Source of the DNA: Silicimonas sp963779765
GTDB taxonomy: Bacteria > Pseudomonadota > Alphaproteobacteria > Rhodobacterales > Rhodobacteraceae
Length of the DNA: 64,000 bases
Assembly (NCBI GenBank): GCA_963779765.1
Contig: CAVZZP010000001.1
Coordinates: forward strand, 248,001 to 312,000
Reading direction: 5' to 3'
A program made the translations under genes and the position numbers. This document shows positions 17,878 through 26,176 of this stretch, in pieces (positions within the stretch are counted from its first letter, which is position 1; each line of letters opens with the position of its first letter). The notes below the pieces were generated by a model that saw only the letters and a list, made by a program, of their open reading frames with translations, made no database searches and was not told the origin of the DNA.

Positions 17878-18854
17878 GCGACAGACTTCTCGACATCCAG
17901 GACCTCTCGGTCGAGTTCGGACCCGTTGCGCGGCCGCTGCGCGTGGTCGACCGGGTGTCCTTCTCGATCGACGCCGGCAAGACGCTGGGCATCGTCGGGG
18001 AAAGCGGCTCGGGAAAGTCGATGACCGCGCTGTCGGTGCTGCGCCTTGTACCCGAGCCGCCCGCCCGCATCTCGGGCCAGATCCTGTTTGATGGACGCGA
18101 CCTTCTGAAGGTGCCGCGGCGGGACATGCCGGCGATCCGCGGCAAGGAAATCGGCATGATCTTCCAAGAGCCGATGGCATCGCTGAACCCGCTGATGTCG
18201 ATCGGCGACCAGATCGCCGAGGCGATCATGCTGCACGAATCCATGTCCGCCGATCGACGTCGCGAAAGGGTGCTCGACCTGCTGCGGCTGGTCGGCCTGC
18301 CCGATCCCGAGAGCCGGCTGGGCGCCTATCCAGATCAATTCTCGGGCGGCATGCGGCAGCGGGTCATGGCCGCCATCGCGATGGCCTGCAACCCGCGCCT
18401 GCTGATCGCGGACGAGCCGACGACCGCCCTAGACGTCACCATCCAGGCGCAGGTCCTGGAGATGATGCTGGACATTCGGCGCCGCTTCAATTCGGCGATC
18501 CTGCTCATCACCCACGATCTAGGCGTGGTGGCCGAGGTCTGCGAGCGCGTCGTCGTGATGTATGCAGGCAAGGTGGTCGAGGATGCGGACGTTGGGTCGT
18601 TGTTCTCGGATGCGCTGCATCCCTACACCCAAGGACTGCTAAGATCGGTGCCGTCGCTCACCGACACGCGCAAGCGGCTCTATCAGATACCCGGATCGGT
18701 GCCTCCGGCCGGCACGATCAAGGCCGGCTGTCCCTTCCGGCCACGCTGTCCGGCGCGCATGGACCGGTGTGCCGTCGAGATGCCGCCACTGGTGTCCTAT
18801 GCTCCCGATCACCGCGCCGCCTGCTGGGCCATCTCGAAGGAGATGGCCGAATGA
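17874..18854 (+). CDS. ABC transporter ATPase (DppD-like)
   Basis: 326 aa starting at GTG 17874 (GTGA overlap). Walker A GESGSGKS, signature FSGGMRQRVMAAIA, Walker B LLIADEPTTALDV and the C-terminal oligopeptide-transporter domain with its cysteine pattern (CPFRPRCPARMDRC) that often binds a 4Fe-4S cluster in this family. One of two ATPases powering the importer. Confidence 0.92.
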   Translation: MSDRLLDIQDLSVEFGPVARPLRVVDRVSFSIDAGKTLGIVGESGSGKSMTALSVLRLVPEPPARISGQILFDGRDLLKVPRRDMPAIRGKEIGMIFQEPMASLNPLMSIGDQIAEAIMLHESMSADRRRERVLDLLRLVGLPDPESRLGAYPDQFSGGMRQRVMAAIAMACNPRLLIADEPTTALDVTIQAQVLEMMLDIRRRFNSAILLITHDLGVVAEVCERVVVMYAGKVVEDADVGSLFSDALHPYTQGLLRSVPSLTDTRKRLYQIPGSVPPAGTIKAGCPFRPRCPARMDRCAVEMPPLVSYAPDHRAACWAISKEMAE

Positions 18855-19853
18855 GCGTGCTGATCGATGTCCAGGGCCTGGGCAAGACGTTCACCGACAC
18901 CACGATGCGTCTAGGGCCGAAGCGCCCTCCGGTTCGCGCCGTGGAGTCCGTCAGCTTCCAGATCCACGAAGGCGAAGCTCTGGCCGTCGTCGGCGAATCC
19001 GGCTGCGGCAAGTCCACGCTCGGGCGGCTTCTTCTTCACCTGATCGAGGCAAGCGAGGGGCGCGTGCTGTTCGAGGGCCGCGACATGAGCGTCATGTCCC
19101 GGAGCGAGATTCCGCCATCTTCGGCAAAGAATGCAGATGGTGTTTCAGGACCCCTTCGGCTCGCTTTCGCCCCGCCGCACCGTTGCCGACATCATAGCCG
19201 AGCCGATGGACAGTTTCGGGCTGACGAAGTCCCGCAAGGACCGCCGCGAGAAGGTGGCCGAGCTTCTCGACCTCGTTGGTCTTCCGCCCTCGTACATGGA
19301 CCGCAGGCCGCGCCAGTTCTCGGGCGGGCAGCGCCAGCGGATCGGTATTGCGCGCGCAATTTCGGTCGATCCGGCATTTATCGTCGCCGACGAACCCGTA
19401 TCGGCCCTCGACGTGTCGATTCAGGCTCAGATCATCAACCTGATGCAGGATCTGCAGGAAAAGCGCGGCTTTTCCTTCCTGTTCATCGCCCACGACCTCG
19501 CCGTCGTCCGGCACGTCGCCGACCGGGTCGCGGTTATGTATCTCGGGCGGATCGTCGAGATGGGGACCAAGGCGCAGATCTACTCGAGCCCGCACCATCC
19601 TTACACCGAGGCGCTGATGTCCGCCGCGCCCCGCCCCGACCCTGCCGCGCGGAGCAACCGCATCATCCTGGAGGGCGACGTCCCGAGCCCGTCGAATGTA
19701 CCCTCCGGCTGTCCGTTCCGCACCCGCTGTCCGCTTGCGGCAGAGATATGCAGCACCGAACGACCGCCGCTGGTCGAGGTCGAGCCGGGACACACCGCAG
19801 CCTGCCACTTCGCAACGCCTTATCCGATCTCCCAGCGGGGCTCAGCGACATGA
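18851..19853 (+). CDS. ABC transporter ATPase (DppF-like), single-base frameshift
   Basis: Second ATPase of the importer. The first 88 or so residues, with Walker A GESGCGKST, are in one frame up to SRSEI. From there RHLRQRMQMVFQDPFGSLSPR, the signature FSGGQRQRIGIARA and the C-terminal CPFRTRCPLAAEIC tract lie in the next frame. An extra C at 19112/19113 (ATTCCGCC where ATTCGCC is expected) explains it exactly. The restored protein is about 333 aa. ATGA overlaps at both ends show it belongs between dppD and the CoA-transferase. Confidence 0.87.
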
Positions 19854-20869
19854 AAGGTGCCTTGGAAAGGCTCGTAGTGCAGGACCGCTCCGGAACTGTG
19901 GCAGGACAATTCTGCGGCAAGCTTCTGGCCGACTTCGGCGCCGACGTCTGGCTGGAAGTGCCGGATGACGTGACGGGAATTGCGCCGGGAGGTCGTGGCA
20001 CCTCGCAGGTACCGCTCGACTTGCATCTGAACCTCGGAAAGCATCGGGGCAGACCGCCCTCCCCGCCGGATGTCTTGCTTTGCGGACCGCACGACGATCC
20101 TGCGACCCTTCGAGACCTATGGCCTGCGGCGCTTATCGTCCGCATCACGGGGTTTGGTGACGACGGGCCGAAGGCTGACTGGCAGGCGCCCGAGATCGTT
20201 TTGCAGGCTGCGTCGGGTATGATGATCTCCAACGGTATTCGCGGCCGCGAGCCGCTTTATGGAACCGGCGAAAGAGCGTCCTACGCGGCCGGGCAAGCGG
20301 CCTATATCCAGATCCTCGCCTCGCTTCGCGCTCGCGGGGCGACGGGGCAAGGGGACACGATCAGGATCGACGCGGCCGAAACCGCGGCAGCGATGTGCTT
20401 TCCCTATGTCCTTCAGACGATCTACAACGGCACGGACCGTCGTCGTGGCGATCAGGACATTCCGGCGGGCGAAGTGCTTTGCCGCGGTTCATGGGTCTGC
20501 ATCTGGGTCTACTCGAACCGTTTCGAGGCCCTATGCACCTTGCTTGGTCTCGGGGCGTGCCTGACCGACCCGCGGTTTGCCGAAGTGCCGGTCCGTCAGC
20601 AGAACTGGGCAGCTTTTTTCTCGTTGGTGCAGGAAAAGGTTGCCGAACGCGATCCCGAGGGCTTCGTGGCCGAGTTGCAGGCGAAAGGGATCATCGCCGC
20701 ACGCGCCTACCGTATCAGCGAAATCCGCGAAAGCCGCCATCTTGCCGAGCGTGGCTATTGGCGGCGCATTACGATCAACGGCGAGACACATGTCCTGCCG
20801 GGTGTCCCATTCCGCTTGAGCAGAACGCCGGCGCGAGAACTGGACGGGAGCGCCCATGCTGCCGCTTGA
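19850..20869 (+). CDS. Class III (CaiB/BaiF) CoA-transferase family protein, probable non-catalytic partner
   Basis: 339 aa, short for the family (about 400). It keeps the family fold signals (GFGDDGP, ATGQGDTIRIDAAE), but at the position aligned with the catalytic Asp of the next gene product (D181 there) it has Ser144. The spacing to the following conserved Ile-Leu is identical in the two proteins. Heteromeric enzymes such as BbsEF pair an active and an inactive subunit, so this is probably the inactive partner of the downstream protein. It overlaps the ATPase by ATGA and the next gene by 14 bp. Confidence 0.8.
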   Translation: MKGALERLVVQDRSGTVAGQFCGKLLADFGADVWLEVPDDVTGIAPGGRGTSQVPLDLHLNLGKHRGRPPSPPDVLLCGPHDDPATLRDLWPAALIVRITGFGDDGPKADWQAPEIVLQAASGMMISNGIRGREPLYGTGERASYAAGQAAYIQILASLRARGATGQGDTIRIDAAETAAAMCFPYVLQTIYNGTDRRRGDQDIPAGEVLCRGSWVCIWVYSNRFEALCTLLGLGACLTDPRFAEVPVRQQNWAAFFSLVQEKVAERDPEGFVAELQAKGIIAARAYRISEIRESRHLAERGYWRRITINGETHVLPGVPFRLSRTPARELDGSAHAAA

Positions 20870-22100
20870 GGGAGTACGCGTCGTCGAACTGACGACCGCT
20901 TGGGCCGGACCTATGGCGGGGCGCGTTTTGACCTGGTACGGGGCCGAGAGCTTTCACATCGAAAGCCCCACACGCACAAACACGTGGCGATCCAACCGCG
21001 ACAAGCCGAACCCGGTCACATATCCAGACCTCGATCCGGGTGAGCGTCCCTGGGATCGGTGCTTCACCTTCAATTCCCAGAACGTAAACAAGCGTTCGCT
21101 GGTGGTTGATTTGAAAAACACGGCTGGCTTCTCCGTGCTGCGCCGGTTGATCGCGGTATCTGATGTTCTGATCTGCAACTTTCGACCCGGTATGCTGGAC
21201 CGTCTCGGACTCGGCTACGGCACATTGTCGAAGGAACAGCCGGGTCTCATCGTCATCGAAATGCCTGCCTTCGGTCTGACCGGCCCCGACTCTGGCTACG
21301 CCGCCCTTGGTCCGACAATGGAAATGGCGGCTGGCATGTCGGCGATGATCTCCTATCCCGGTGGCAAGCCTACCGTGACCGGCCCGTCCTACATGGACCC
21401 GATAGGCGGCTTCAACGCCGCGGCCGCGATCCTGACGGCGCTGCACCATCGTGACAGGACGGGCGAAGGCCAACACATCGAAATGGCCCAGGTCGAGGGG
21501 GCCATGCAGTTCATCGGGCCGGAGTTGATCGAAGGCCGCGACGTGGTGCCGGACGGAAATCACCGACCAGACATGGCGCCCCACAATGCATACCCCACGC
21601 TGGGCGAAGACAGCTGGATCGCCATCGCCGCCACAAGCGATGCGGGTTGGACGAAGTTGGCGGGGATCATCGGCGGCGAGGCGCTGGCCCAGGATAGCCG
21701 CTTTGCCACGCTGACCGACCGGAAGATGAATGAGGCGGCGCTGGATATCCTGATCGCGGACTGGACCCGCAACCAGGATCGCCACGCGCTTGCCGAGACG
21801 CTGCAGGCGGCAGGAATCGCCGCGTCAGCGGTCGAAACTGCGCCGGACCTGGCCAACTCCGAATACCTGCGCGGGCGGGGGTTCTTCACGCCGCTCGACC
21901 ATCCTGTCGCGGGACGGCACGACCATCCCGGCCTGCCCCTGCATTCCGAGACGGCACAGGGCTCGGCCCGGACGGCGGCGCCGGGATATGGCGAGGGCAA
22001 CGAGTATGTCCTGCGCGAGGTCCTGTCGCTGCCCGAGGCCGAAATCGCGGCGATCCTGGCCAGCGGTGCGCTTGCCGACGTGCCGGCGCCGGGGACGTGA
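20856..22100 (+). CDS. Class III (CaiB/BaiF) CoA-transferase, catalytic subunit candidate
   Basis: 414 aa, full length. N-terminal LEGVRVVELTTAWAGPMAG, central VNKRSLVVDLKN and the SYMDPIGG tract with the conserved Asp181 that forms the glutamyl/aspartyl-CoA anhydride in this family. It would move CoA between two carboxylic acids, e.g. from succinyl-CoA or acetyl-CoA onto a dicarboxylate. Pairing with an Asp-less sister upstream and a MaoC-like hydratase downstream resembles the mesaconate/benzylsuccinate-type logic of CoA activation followed by hydration. The substrate is not known. Confidence 0.88.
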   Translation: MLPLEGVRVVELTTAWAGPMAGRVLTWYGAESFHIESPTRTNTWRSNRDKPNPVTYPDLDPGERPWDRCFTFNSQNVNKRSLVVDLKNTAGFSVLRRLIAVSDVLICNFRPGMLDRLGLGYGTLSKEQPGLIVIEMPAFGLTGPDSGYAALGPTMEMAAGMSAMISYPGGKPTVTGPSYMDPIGGFNAAAAILTALHHRDRTGEGQHIEMAQVEGAMQFIGPELIEGRDVVPDGNHRPDMAPHNAYPTLGEDSWIAIAATSDAGWTKLAGIIGGEALAQDSRFATLTDRKMNEAALDILIADWTRNQDRHALAETLQAAGIAASAVETAPDLANSEYLRGRGFFTPLDHPVAGRHDHPGLPLHSETAQGSARTAAPGYGEGNEYVLREVLSLPEAEIAAILASGALADVPAPGT

Positions 22101-22907
22101 TGCCCTCCCTGCCCCAGCGCCTCGAGATCACCGCCGTCCTCGATCCGCGTCCGCGCTATCGTGGAACAAGCCACGAGGACGAGACGGCGCGGCGCATGGG
22201 CTTCCGCGCGGCCCTCCTTCCGGGCGTGTTCGTCTATGGCCACGCCACGCGGATCGCCCTGATGGGATGGGGCGAGGACTGGCTGGCGCGGGGGCGCGCG
22301 CAGGTCCGGTTCCGCCGCCCGGTCTACAACGGGGACCCTCTGATCGTGACGCGCGGCGAGCTGGAGCGCGAAGAGAACGGCTGGACCGCCGACGTCACGG
22401 TGGCCCATGCCGAGACGGGCGATGTGGTTCTGGCAGGCAGCATCGGGCTGGCCGACCGCGCGCCCGATCCGCCTGCCGATCTTCCGCTCCTGCCGACCTT
22501 TGAGCCCCGGCTGGAACTGCGGGCCGGAACGGCACGCGAGGGCGTGCAACTCGGTAGTCAGGAAACTGTCCTTTCGCGGGAACTGGTCGAAGAGTTCTCT
22601 CGCCGACTTCCACGAGACCGAAAGCATCTTCGCCGATCGCGCGCTGATCCACTCCGGGTGTCTCATCCGCAAGACGATGGGTGATGCGCTGGGCAACCTC
22701 GATCTTCCGATGCCGGTGATCTTCGCCGGGGTCGGTGTGCAGCACCTCGCCGCCGCGCCCGTCGGGGTGAACTATCGCACATCGGCGCGCATCACCCGCG
22801 CGTGGGAGAACCGCGGCAAGCATTACTTCGAGACCGAGGAATGGTTGCTGGCGGGCGACCGTCCAGTCGCGCGCCATGTCCGGCAGAACCTGTATGCCAT
22901 CACCTGA
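22100..22907 (+). CDS. MaoC-like/hotdog hydratase, single-base frameshift
   Basis: About 268 aa after correction. The N-terminal half has a hotdog-type tract (PGVFVYGHATRIALMGWGEDWLARGRAQVRFRRPVYNGD split over two motifs) close to MaoC and mesaconyl-CoA hydratases; the C-terminal half appears to be a second hotdog module. After ELVEEF the frame slips; LADFHETESIFADRALIHSG continues in the next frame if one base in the TCTC at 22597-22600 is extra. Start ATG 22100 overlaps the CoA-transferase stop by one base; GTG 22097 is the alternative. Hydration or dehydration of an enoyl-CoA made by the CoA-transferase is the natural reading. Confidence 0.72.
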
Positions 22908-22921
22908 AGAGGCGACCCAAG

Positions 22922-24025
22922 ATGAAGATCGCAAGGATCGAAACGTTCACCAACACGCTCATAGGCTTCGTTCGCGTGACCACGGACAGCGGCGAGCAGG
23001 GGTGGGGACAGGTTTCGACCTATAACGCCGACATCACCTGCGAAGTGCTGCACCGCCAGGTCGCGCCTCACGCGCTGGGGACCGACCCGATGGAGCTTGC
23101 CGAAACCGTCGAGGTGATCGGCGAGAGGGAGTGCAAATTCCCCGGAACGTACCTGCGGCGAGCCACCGGGGGGTTAGACACGGCGGTCTGGGATTTGCGC
23201 GGCAAGATCGAAGGCAAGCCGGTGACATCGCTGATTGGCGGCAGCCCTGGTCCTCTGCGCGTCTATGGAAGTTCAATGAGGCGGGATATCACGCCTGAAG
23301 CCGAAGCGGACCGGCTGTGTCGGCTGCGGGACGAGAATGGGTTCAGCGCCTTCAAATGGCGCGTCGGCGCGGAATGCGGTCGCGATGTCGACAAATGGCC
23401 CGGACGGACCGAGGCCATCGTCCCTCATGTCTCAAAGGCGCTCGGGGACGGTATCGCCAAGCTGGTCGACGGGAATTCGGGTTTCACGCCCGGTCGCGCG
23501 ATCGAAGTCGGCCGGATGCTCGAGCAGAACGACATATCGCATTTCGAGGAACCTTGCCCCTATTGGGAGCACGAATGGACGAAGAAAGTCACCGATGCCC
23601 TGTCGATCGACGTCACAGGCGGAGAGCAGGACTGCGAGATCTCGGCCTGGAAATCGATCATCGGCATGAAGGCGGTCGATGTCGTGCAACCGGACATCCT
23701 TTATCTCGGCGGGATTTGTCGGACACTGCAAGTCGCGAAGATGGCGGCGGATGCCGGCCTGCCTTGCACGCCGCATTCAGCAAATCATGGCCTCGTGACG
23801 CTTTGCTCGATGCATGTGCTGAGGGCGATCCCGAACGCCGGAAAGTACCTCGAATATTCGATTGAGGGGCCGTACAGCCAGCAATGGGCGGATACGCTGT
23901 TCGTCGAACGCCCCTATGACGTCGTCGACGGCCAGGTCCACGTCACCGACGCTCCCGGCTGGGGTATTGAGGTCAATCCCTCCTTTCTGGAACACGCGAA
24001 TTACGCCATCAGCCAGTCCGAGTAG
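22922..24025 (+). CDS. Mandelate racemase/muconate lactonizing enzyme-family protein (second)
   Basis: 367 aa. Active-site pattern K145-x-R147, metal ligands D183, E209 and E235, then D258 and H285 (QPDILYLGG, TPHSANHG). It shares the K-x-R variation with the first enolase-superfamily gene 9 kb upstream but differs widely elsewhere, so the two are paralogues with separate jobs, not a recent duplication. It starts 14 bp after the hydratase and closes the operon. Typical activities are dehydration of sugar acids or epimerisation; not assignable further. Confidence 0.85.
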   Translation: MKIARIETFTNTLIGFVRVTTDSGEQGWGQVSTYNADITCEVLHRQVAPHALGTDPMELAETVEVIGERECKFPGTYLRRATGGLDTAVWDLRGKIEGKPVTSLIGGSPGPLRVYGSSMRRDITPEAEADRLCRLRDENGFSAFKWRVGAECGRDVDKWPGRTEAIVPHVSKALGDGIAKLVDGNSGFTPGRAIEVGRMLEQNDISHFEEPCPYWEHEWTKKVTDALSIDVTGGEQDCEISAWKSIIGMKAVDVVQPDILYLGGICRTLQVAKMAADAGLPCTPHSANHGLVTLCSMHVLRAIPNAGKYLEYSIEGPYSQQWADTLFVERPYDVVDGQVHVTDAPGWGIEVNPSFLEHANYAISQSE

Positions 24026-24196
24026 TTCCCATCGCCAGGCCACCGGCTGACCGGGCCTGAGCTTGCGCGGCAGCTCCAGGATCAGCTTCGGAAACGCGGC
24101 GCCGTCGAGGGCTGATCGCCCCCGGGATCCCTCTGTCCGCCGAACCCGGGCGTCCCCCACGACGCAAGGGCGGGCGAGCCAGCGCGTAAAGGGCAA

Positions 24197-24221
24197 GGAA
24201 CACTTGGCAGGGGGTCACGTT
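24197..24221 (+). promoter_or_regulatory. EcfG-type promoter (perfect match) of the sigma factor gene
   Basis: GGAAC at 24197-24201, 16 bases, CGTT at 24218-24221, 52 bp upstream of the sigma gene start at 24273. It matches the described EcfG consensus at every specified base, which suggests that the sigma factor drives its own gene. Region 24026-24196 between the preceding operon and this element holds no gene. Confidence 0.7.
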
Positions 24222-24272
24222 GTCCAGACGCGTCCGCAGCGCACATTTGTAAGCCAAGTCCGGGGGGGCGAC

Positions 24273-24786
24273 ATGCTGGTTCAGTCCGAGAAAGACGAGA
24301 CCTTCGACGACATCATCAGCTTCATTCCCGCCCTCAGAGCCTACGCCTGGTCTCTGACCCGCAAGCAGCAGGAGGTCGACGACCTCGTGCAGGAAACGCT
24401 CACCAAGGCCATCGCCAAGGTCGAGCGCTTCACCAGGGGCACGCAACCTGCGCGCCTGGCTGATGACCATCATGCGCAACACCTTCTACAACGAGATCGT
24501 CAAGCGGAACCGCGAGCGACCGGGCGGGAAGGACTGCGTCTCCGACATCCCGGTCTCGGCCGGGGCACAGGAGTGGTCCTACTACGGCAACGAGATCATG
24601 AAGGTCGTGCGACAACTCCCCGACTGCTATCGCGAAACCCTGATCCTCGTCGTCATGCTCGGCGAAAGCTACGAAACCACGGCGCAGATTTGCGGCGTCG
24701 AGATCGGCACCGTCAAAAGCCGCGTCAACCGCGCGCGTCGCATGATCCTCGAGGAACTGGGCGAAGAAGAGTTCACCCGCCTTTGA
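24273..24786 (+). CDS. ecfG: ECF sigma factor of the EcfG type, single-base frameshift
   Basis: RNA polymerase sigma factor of about 170 aa. Region 2 includes LRAYAWSLTRKQQEVDDLVQETLTKA (in two stretches) and region 4 the helix-turn-helix SYETTAQICGVEIGTVKSRVNRARR. Between them the conserved GTNLRAWLMTIMRNTFYNE is split: an extra C at 24444 (ACGCAAC for ACGAAC) shifts the frame. Its shape, length and IGTVKSRVNRAR ending are those of alphaproteobacterial EcfG/RpoE2. The partner genes phyR and nepR, usually adjacent, are not in this window. The perfect EcfG promoter upstream fits autoregulation. Confidence 0.8.
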
Positions 24787-24946
24787 GGCGTCGAGCCTGG
24801 GACGGGTTCTCGGCGTCCGGACTGCCGCGCGGGATGCGACGCCGACAGCATAAGGCCGCTTAATCGCAAAAAGGATCCGCGTGGCGAGTGTGGTCCTGAA
24901 CGCTCCCGCAATCTCCCTAACTGATCGCCACGATCAAAAGTTCTCG

Positions 24947-24971
24947 GGAACATCATCCGCCTGCCCCTGTT
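24947..24971 (+). promoter_or_regulatory. EcfG-type promoter candidate upstream of the holin-like gene
   Basis: GGAAC 24947-24951, 16-base spacer, TGTT 24968-24971, 40 bp before the ATG at 25011. The remaining sequence 24787-24946 after the sigma gene contains nothing recognisable. Confidence 0.6.
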
Positions 24972-25010
24972 TCCCTTTCAACAAATCAAATCAACCGCAA
25001 GGAGGTGGCA

Positions 25011-25457
25011 ATGGCGTCAGTCAACCCAGAAGTCGTGGCTCCGGATAAAACCGCGACAGATGCACGGACCGAGCGTGAGGGTGCCGGGACCCTGGTCGGA
25101 AATACGCTCGAACACCTGTCGAACCTGGTTCGTGGCGAGGTCGACCTCGCGCGGGCCGAACTCAATGAAAGCGTAAACAGAAGCATGACCGCGGTCGGCC
25201 TCCTCGTCGGCGCGATCGTCATCGCGCTGGTCGCGCTGAATGTGCTCGCCGCCGCGCTGACGGCCGCACTCGCCGAAGCCGGGCTTGGCGCCGGCTGGGC
25301 CGCGCTGATCGTCGGCGGGGTTCTCCTCGTCGTCGGGATCATCCTCGCGATGAAGGGAAAGAACGATCTCAAGCTCAAAAGCCTCGCGCCGACCCGGACG
25401 CTCGCGAACGTACGCCGCGACGCCCACACAATCACGGAGGCGACCGATGCCGCATGA
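25011..25457 (+). CDS. Phage-holin-superfamily-like small membrane protein
   Basis: 148 aa. ATG 25011 has an AAGGAGGTGG site. A hydrophilic N-terminus with an amphipathic helix (ARAELNESVNRSM) leads into two membrane helices (about residues 62-86 and 95-116), then a basic tail. This is the layout of the stress-associated holin_3_6-type family found beside DUF3618 genes in alphaproteobacteria; it is not evidence of a prophage. It overlaps the next gene by 11 bp. Confidence 0.78.
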   Translation: MASVNPEVVAPDKTATDARTEREGAGTLVGNTLEHLSNLVRGEVDLARAELNESVNRSMTAVGLLVGAIVIALVALNVLAAALTAALAEAGLGAGWAALIVGGVLLVVGIILAMKGKNDLKLKSLAPTRTLANVRRDAHTITEATDAA

Positions 25458-26110
25458 AACCCAACATCCCGCTGAAATCGAACGCGACCTTGCACGAGAG
25501 CGCAACGAACTTGCCGGCACTCTGGAAGAACTGCGTGACCGACTGAGCTTTGAAGGAGCGTGGAGGCGTGCAGGCAGGCATCTGCGTGAGAATGGCTCGG
25601 ACTACGGCCAGTCGTTCGGCAATATGGTTCGAGACAAGCCGTTGGCACTTGCTCTGACGACTATCGGCCTCACCTGGCTGATCTTCGGCCCTGCGACAAG
25701 GTCGTCGACCCCGACCGTCCGCGACCGGAGCTGGCAACCCAGATCGGTCGACGCTGATCCAGGCGATGCGATGCCAGCGGCCGATCGCGCCGAGCGCGCG
25801 TCCTCCTCATCGTATGAGACGGCAACCGGCGCATCGCTTGATGGCCGACTCCGGCTCAACGGGCGACAGGACGGCCTCGTCTTATTCCGCCGCGCAGACG
25901 CACCGGCCTTCCGGGCTGGAGGCTGGTGCCGTTGGCACCAAGTCGGACATCTCGAATAGCGAAGGTCGGCAAGAGACCCCGGAGACGCCTCCCTCGTTCC
26001 AGTCCGAACGACCGGATTTGTCGGAGCCTTCCTCTTCTGTTCGGACACCAGGCGGACGCTCCGGGGGCGCCGACGGCCACGACAACGACCGTAACGAAGC
26101 GAATTCGTAA
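25447..26110 (+). CDS. DUF3618-type membrane protein, probable frameshift in the tail
   Basis: The N-terminal ERDLARERNELAGTLEELRDRL tract and one membrane helix (about residues 73-86) match DUF3618, a family linked to nutrient or osmotic stress. The first frame ends at 25959, but from about 25840 the next frame has a better Ser/Gly/Glu/Pro-rich hydrophilic sequence with GC-ending codons, beginning MADSGSTGDR and running to 26110. Either one extra base near 25840 splits a 220-aa protein, or a second short protein overlaps. I prefer the former because similar single-base slips occur throughout this window. Confidence 0.65.
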
Positions 26111-26176
26111 GGCGCGACGCGGCGACCCTCCGGGGACGCTCGTCCGCCGTTCATCAACCCGTGAAAGGAAGAATAC

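Noticed and set aside
24026..25010. nepR or phyR beside the sigma factor
   Set aside because: No frame in the flanking gaps shows the short NepR core or a PhyR receiver domain.
25011..25457. Prophage remnant based on the holin-like protein
   Set aside because: No other phage gene or attachment site nearby; this holin-like family is common in stress islands.
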